From NCBI GenBank assembly GCA_027080725.1, contig JALWRC010000059.1:1-57804 (forward strand): a stretch of DNA of 57,804 nucleotides, in the 5' to 3' direction. The DNA is from Saprospiraceae bacterium (GTDB taxonomy: Bacteria; Bacteroidota; Bacteroidia; Chitinophagales; Saprospiraceae). The stretch's first letter is position 1, and the number at the start of each line of letters is the position of its first letter. The position numbers and the translations under genes are program-made. Positions 53,528-57,804 of this stretch are shown here, in pieces. Below the pieces are notes generated by a model that worked only from the letters and a program-made list of their open reading frames with translations, ran no database searches and was not told where the DNA came from.

Positions 53528-55885
53528 TTAATGCCACCCCACTTCGATCTCCCCGCAAAGGAGACGGGTCGGGCGTTGCTTGCCCTTCTTTGGGACGGCT
53601 TGGATGTGGAGGTATCTGAAGGGTTGGTCGGGCAAAGTCAGCGTATAAATCATCTCTTTGCCACTCCTTTTCTTTTTTATCCTCAAAGGCTCGACGGGTT
53701 GGAGGGCATTTTTGTCGATACCTACAGATACATGTACTTGTCCGGGCGGCAGGACATTGCGCTTGAGCTCGTATCCAAAATGCCAGAGTATTTGTCGATG
53801 CGGGAGGGTATCGAGCATGTCTATTGTCCCGGAGCAACCTTTGGGACCAAATTCGAGCCACTCCTGGTTGTATCGCCAGCGTCCGGTCTTCCCTACGATG
53901 CCATTGAGAAGGTAGTCGGCATCCGAATTCTTGTGGGATAAATCGGGTTTTGTGTCGAGTTCCAAATGGAGGCCGGTGGCAGCATGCTCCGCACAAACTA
54001 ATTTATACTCCAGAGAGGCATTTCTATCCGTAGGGAAGTATTTGACCTTGATGTACATCGAGTCGGTTATGACGATGGGCGCTTGGTACACTTCACCCAG
54101 GCGTTCGGAGGTCTCCCGGTTGGCCCAATACTTCAATCGCCCCAATTTAAATGGAGAGTGGAGACTGACATAGGTGTAGGATTGCTTATTCTCCGTCGTA
54201 TAAGTGGGCACCTTAAAGGCTTCCGAATAATGCATTCCCGCTTTTCTCAAGTGGGACAAATGATCGACTATCGATTGGACAAAATGGGAGTAATCCTTGT
54301 TTTCCCTCTCTGTCCAACCCACTTCTGCCAACGCTATAATCCTGGGAAATGCCATGTAGCTCACGGCATCCAAATCTTTGAGATACTCTGTCCAGATATT
54401 GCCCTGAAGACCGATAAACATCCGTCTCACATCCGGACTCAGACTATCGGGGGCCGGGTCAAAGGAATAGGTTTTGGCTAGCGAAGTATATCCGCCGATG
54501 GCGAGGGGCTCGGAGTCCGACAGGGATTGGTAGTGGTCTAAATAGCAGTATTCTCCCGGTGTCATGATGGTCCAGTGCCCTTTTTTAGCAGCTAAAATCC
54601 CGCGGTTGACCCCTCTCCACGCCATGATTATGGCATCTTGCGGGATAGGGCTATCGAGGATTTCGTCCCATCCGATGACCGTCTTTCCTTTTTGTTGGAG
54701 ATAATCGGCGATTTCATGCACAAAATACCCTTCGATCTCCCTTGGGTCCTTCATCCCTTTTTCCTTCATCAAGGCCCTGCAAAAGGAACTTTCCTCCCAG
54801 CTCTTGGTCGGGCACTCATCCCCTCCGATGTGGACATACCGGGAGGGAAACACCTGCGCCACCTCATCCAATACCCCTTTGAGAAACTCCAATGTCCTGG
54901 GGGTCGGGCAAAGCACCTGATCGAAGACGCCCCACCGGGTAGCAACGGGAAGCCTTTTGCCGGAGCACGAGAGTTCGGGATACGCGGCGAGTAAGGCGCG
55001 CGAATGACCCGGAAGCTCGATTTCCGGGATGATCTCTACGCCCCGTGTCGCAGCGTACTCCACCAATTGCTTCAAGGCTGCTTGGGTGTAATACCCACCG
55101 TGGGGCTTGTGGTCATAACGAGCATTTGGGCCGGGCTTGCCGATGAGTGTCTCTCTTCTCTTCGAAGCGATGGTCTGCAGCTTCGGGTAGCGCTTGATCT
55201 CCATCCGCCATCCCTGATCGTCTGTGAGGTGAAAATGAAACTTATTCAGTTTGTAATAGGACAAAACATCGATAAACTTCCGGACATCCTCAAGGGGTAT
55301 GAAATGGCGGACTACATCGAGATGCGCACCCCGGTAAGAGAATCGCGGAGCATCCTGTATATCCATATAAGGCAAATGAAAATACCCGTTGACTCCGTCG
55401 ATCATTTCGTGTTCGACGAGTTGTTCTAAGGTGCGCAAGGCGTAAAAAGCCCCTTTTGAGGTCTTGTACTTGATCTTAATATCGTCTCTGAGCGCGAGAT
55501 GATAGCCTTCGGGGGCTTGGGTGCTGTCCCGCAAAAAGGTAATGTTCAGACAGGTGTCTTTGAGGTGTGGAATGCCGGTAAAGAACTTCTTGTAAACCCG
55601 CCTCCACTTGTACACTTGCAAGGAGTAATTCTTCTTAAATAATTTGAACCCCGAAGTGAGTGAATCCGGCATATTATTGACGCAAAACCGGGGAAAAAGC
55701 GGGGTTTGGCCTTCGTATATCGCTATTTCGTTGGGCATGGGGATGAGGGCCATAGGCTGATTGGTCAGCCGTTTGAGAGAGGGTTCTTGCTGTTTATGCT
55801 CGTTGGTTTGGCAGGCGATAACAGAGAGCATCAGACAGGAGAGCAAAGCGATATGTAAGGTATGGAGTGATTGTTTTATTTTCAT
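53528..55885 (-). CDS. GH20 beta-N-acetylhexosaminidase lipoprotein
   Basis: This enzyme should remove terminal N-acetylglucosamine or N-acetylgalactosamine from glycans or chitooligosaccharides. The 785-residue precursor has a lipoprotein signal peptide with the lipobox cysteine at C25 (SVIAC). An N-terminal GH20b domain spans about 45-175. The catalytic domain (about 180-530) has RGAHLDVVRHFIP, NKFHFHLTDDQGWRMEIK and the catalytic pair D356-E357 in HIGGDECPTKSW, with MAWRG and GNIWTEYL later. The C-terminal part (about 560-785) has beta-sandwich features, GKTGRW and WHFGYELK, typical of the extra domain in Bacteroidota GH20 enzymes. A TATGAAATGG copy is encoded in RHFIP, and a variant lies over the start codon. 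Confidence 0.96.
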   Translation of the reverse strand: MKIKQSLHTLHIALLSCLMLSVIACQTNEHKQQEPSLKRLTNQPMALIPMPNEIAIYEGQTPLFPRFCVNNMPDSLTSGFKLFKKNYSLQVYKWRRVYKKFFTGIPHLKDTCLNITFLRDSTQAPEGYHLALRDDIKIKYKTSKGAFYALRTLEQLVEHEMIDGVNGYFHLPYMDIQDAPRFSYRGAHLDVVRHFIPLEDVRKFIDVLSYYKLNKFHFHLTDDQGWRMEIKRYPKLQTIASKRRETLIGKPGPNARYDHKPHGGYYTQAALKQLVEYAATRGVEIIPEIELPGHSRALLAAYPELSCSGKRLPVATRWGVFDQVLCPTPRTLEFLKGVLDEVAQVFPSRYVHIGGDECPTKSWEESSFCRALMKEKGMKDPREIEGYFVHEIADYLQQKGKTVIGWDEILDSPIPQDAIIMAWRGVNRGILAAKKGHWTIMTPGEYCYLDHYQSLSDSEPLAIGGYTSLAKTYSFDPAPDSLSPDVRRMFIGLQGNIWTEYLKDLDAVSYMAFPRIIALAEVGWTERENKDYSHFVQSIVDHLSHLRKAGMHYSEAFKVPTYTTENKQSYTYVSLHSPFKLGRLKYWANRETSERLGEVYQAPIVITDSMYIKVKYFPTDRNASLEYKLVCAEHAATGLHLELDTKPDLSHKNSDADYLLNGIVGKTGRWRYNQEWLEFGPKGCSGTIDMLDTLPHRQILWHFGYELKRNVLPPGQVHVSVGIDKNALQPVEPLRIKKKRSGKEMIYTLTLPDQPFRYLHIQAVPKKGKQRPTRLLCGEIEVGWH

Positions 55886-56412
55886 GAAATGGTGGATTCT
55901 TTGGTTAAACTATCCGGCTCATTGGGCGATATAATCGCGTCAAATGAAAGGACCAATTCTCTTAGCCCGTGCAAAATAACAAATAAATTTGAGTACTTTT
56001 AAATTCCATCGGCCAATAGTGACTATATAATGCTCGCAAGAAAACTCTCCAAAATTAGAAATGTATCTTTCACACCAAGAGAAAAATCAATTCCGATGTA
56101 CAAAAATCACCTATTTTCTTCGGGCCACACGACATAGACCCTTCGAAAGTCCAAAATGCTGCATGAGTAGATCCTTTTTGATAGAAATGTTGGATTTAAG
56201 GTATCATTTGCCTCCAGGACAATTTTGCTCCCGACAATATTTGATAACCTGTGACGCCCGGGCACCATAGGATGAGGCGACAAAAAAACGCCCTTGGGGT
56301 ATGAGCCCAAGGGCGAATGAATGTATGTACCTACCGGTACAAGATTCGAAAATTCTTCTTCGAGTCACTCAGAATGGTGTTTTTTTCCTGAGTAGGCTTA
56401 TTGCTTATTGCA
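55886..56412. other. Intergenic region between GH20 gene and T9SS beta-helix gene
   Basis: There is no gene. The left end holds the GH20 promoter area; the terminator of the minus-strand beta-helix gene is at 56282-56315. Nothing else stands out. Confidence 0.5.
56282..56315 (-). terminator. Rho-independent terminator of the partial beta-helix gene
   Basis: A perfect 10-bp GC-rich stem (CGCCCTTGGG at 56289-56298, CCCAAGGGCG at 56306-56315) with a 7-base loop is followed on the minus strand by seven T. Confidence 0.92.
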
Positions 56413-57804
56413 TCACTGCTTTACAATCTTCACCGAGCTGCTCTGTCCTGTCTCTTCGTTGATCAATTGCAATATGTATATTCCTTTGGCCACCGTCTGT
56501 ATCTTCATTTTTCCGGGCACCTTAAACGCATCCATAACCCTTACCGCCTGTCCGGTATGGTCGTACAAATGCGCTTGGTACGTCCCGCGCTCCCCGTGGA
56601 TTACCACATCGCCTGTGGTCGGATTGGGGACGGCTTGAAGCGTGCCCTTGACTCTACGCGTGGTACGTTTTGAAGAAGTCACAAGTGCTGCGTTGTTGCC
56701 GCCCGTGCTATCTACAAACACCTCCCCTATCATATACTTCATTATACAGGTCAAACTATCGGTTTGGGCCCCGTCTGCATCTGCAACAATCGGGGCAAAA
56801 GCAGCCTCAGCAGAAGATACCTGATCACTCAAAAACAGCCCCATCGCTTCTTCGTACTGTGCCCCGAGACTATTCAGCCCATTGGTCAATGGGATATCAT
56901 CACATGGACATGGTTCTGATCCGTCACCGCATCCTCCTCCATGTATTACACAACTCGTTGGCTCATCATCCAGGTCCGGCTCGTACAGCACCGCTGCCCC
57001 TTGTAGTTCGTAGTTGCCATTGCCCGCTCCGTTGTAAAACGGGATGTCATCCTCCCAATAATTCTGTGTAGCTTCTACATCCAACACCGGCCTTACCTGA
57101 AAACTCACCACAAAATGCTTTTGACTTGGGTCGGACAACCTAAAGACATTTGAGCCATGTCCGCTCACTGCGCCATCTATGTTGAGCAATGCATCTACGC
57201 CATTGATGCCGATATCGTTGTTTTCGATGTAACTGCAACTCACATCAACAAGACCGTAGTCTATTCCTCCAAGCATCTGCACTCCTACCGTGTTGTTATT
57301 TACCGAAGAGCCGTTGTGTATAAATACATTGCATCTGTCCTCTCCGTATAGTCCGGTCTCACAGCCCGAAACAGTGGAGTTATCAAATCGAACATACTTC
57401 ACATTGCTGAAATATACTCCTTCGGAACTTCCATATCCTGTTATCAAGCTTCCATTGTAAATGTAGGCTATTTTACCATCTGTCAGTCCTATTCCTTCAA
57501 ACTCATCGGGAGTGCCTAAGAATTGTGATTCGGTTATTTTGACCCGGTTAAAATCACTCAAATCGACCCCGCTTCCATTGCTGACAAATATCGTTCGATC
57601 ACAACTGAAATGATAGGCGCCTCCGGAAGAATAAAAATGCAGTCCTCTCACTCCCGTATCAAATCCGGCTACAATACAACTATCCAAGGATACCCGCTTC
57701 GCCGAATCCGCCATTATCGCACGATCTAAATTGCCATTGCCCGAACCGCTAAACACACAGGTATCCGCGGCAAACAATGCTTGCCCATGAAGATCGATCT
57801 CCGT
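56413..57804 (-). CDS. Secreted beta-helix protein with T9SS sorting domain, 5' end outside window
   Basis: The frame is open to the last base of the window (it continues TEIDLHGQALFAAD before the first M-like codon), so only the last 464 residues are seen. The first 280 residues are right-handed beta-helix rungs with typical turns: CIVAGFDTGVRGLHF, NVKYVRFDNSTVSGC and GSSVNNNTVGVQM. A cysteine-rich GGGCGDGSEPCPCDD linker follows. A T9SS type A domain ends the protein (AVPNPTTGDVVIHG through SSVKIVKQ). Function is unknown, probably surface adhesion or glycan binding. It is followed by a strong terminator. Confidence 0.85.
   Translation of the reverse strand, partial: TEIDLHGQALFAADTCVFSGSGNGNLDRAIMADSAKRVSLDSCIVAGFDTGVRGLHFYSSGGAYHFSCDRTIFVSNGSGVDLSDFNRVKITESQFLGTPDEFEGIGLTDGKIAYIYNGSLITGYGSSEGVYFSNVKYVRFDNSTVSGCETGLYGEDRCNVFIHNGSSVNNNTVGVQMLGGIDYGLVDVSCSYIENNDIGINGVDALLNIDGAVSGHGSNVFRLSDPSQKHFVVSFQVRPVLDVEATQNYWEDDIPFYNGAGNGNYELQGAAVLYEPDLDDEPTSCVIHGGGCGDGSEPCPCDDIPLTNGLNSLGAQYEEAMGLFLSDQVSSAEAAFAPIVADADGAQTDSLTCIMKYMIGEVFVDSTGGNNAALVTSSKRTTRRVKGTLQAVPNPTTGDVVIHGERGTYQAHLYDHTGQAVRVMDAFKVPGKMKIQTVAKGIYILQLINEETGQSSSVKIVKQ

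Noticed and set aside
1-57804. CRISPR array or prophage
   Set aside because: No regularly spaced repeat series, cas, integrase or phage structural gene is visible; the repeated word is too scattered for an array.

Overview
The window looks like a chromosomal segment of a member of the Bacteroidota, probably from the Saprospiria or a nearby lineage. The evidence is the set of families present: type III glutamine synthetase, several secreted proteins with type IX secretion (T9SS) C-terminal sorting domains, SprB-like repeats, a TANFOR-type giant protein, a hybrid sensor kinase with an N-terminal propeller, DUF3078 and DUF3467 proteins, and promoter boxes of the TAnnTTTG type typical of this phylum. 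Species-level placement is not possible by reading alone.

Layout. 1-4.7 kb is housekeeping: a partial lpxH, ftsH and rsfS on the minus strand, divergent from a biotin protein ligase. 4.9-12.2 kb holds two large secreted minus-strand proteins: a right-handed beta-helix protein, and a chimera joining a beta-propeller, a GH9 cellulase and a beta-helix. Both end in the same kind of C-terminal module. 12.8-17.5 kb has a FadL-type outer membrane transporter and a LOG protein-rnhB-uvrC operon. 17.8-24.8 kb has a T9SS-type beta-helix protein with a probably frameshifted tail, then a three-part phosphorelay: OmpR-type regulator, propeller hybrid kinase and HPt protein. 25.1-36.2 kb is a four-gene surface operon on the minus strand: TANFOR giant protein, fibronectin-III protein, beta-barrel and SprB-like T9SS protein. 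The same 26-bp element lies upstream of its first two genes. 36.2-37.0 kb is a long intergenic region with remnants of an inverted-repeat element.

37-39.2 kb is glutamine synthetase III, 39.3-42.9 kb a secreted reprolysin-like metalloprotease, 43.3-45.4 kb a kinase/regulator pair, and 45.5-48.3 kb the mreD-mrdA-folA cluster. 48.7-52.7 kb has a lipoprotein, an ECF sigma factor coupled to an inner-membrane-anchored beta-barrel protein, and a DUF3078 protein. 53.2-57.8 kb has a DUF3467 protein, a GH20 hexosaminidase lipoprotein and the 3' part of a T9SS beta-helix protein.

The strongest unexplained signal is a short word, TATGAAATGG. I count 17 exact copies on both strands. The extended consensus is GGTATGAAATGGTnGATT. 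About half of the copies are intergenic, including two inverted pairs side by side at 3.2-3.36 kb. Copies inside genes recur as the peptides HFI or MKW. The pattern resembles DNA uptake sequences or a chromosome-organising motif more than an ordinary operator.
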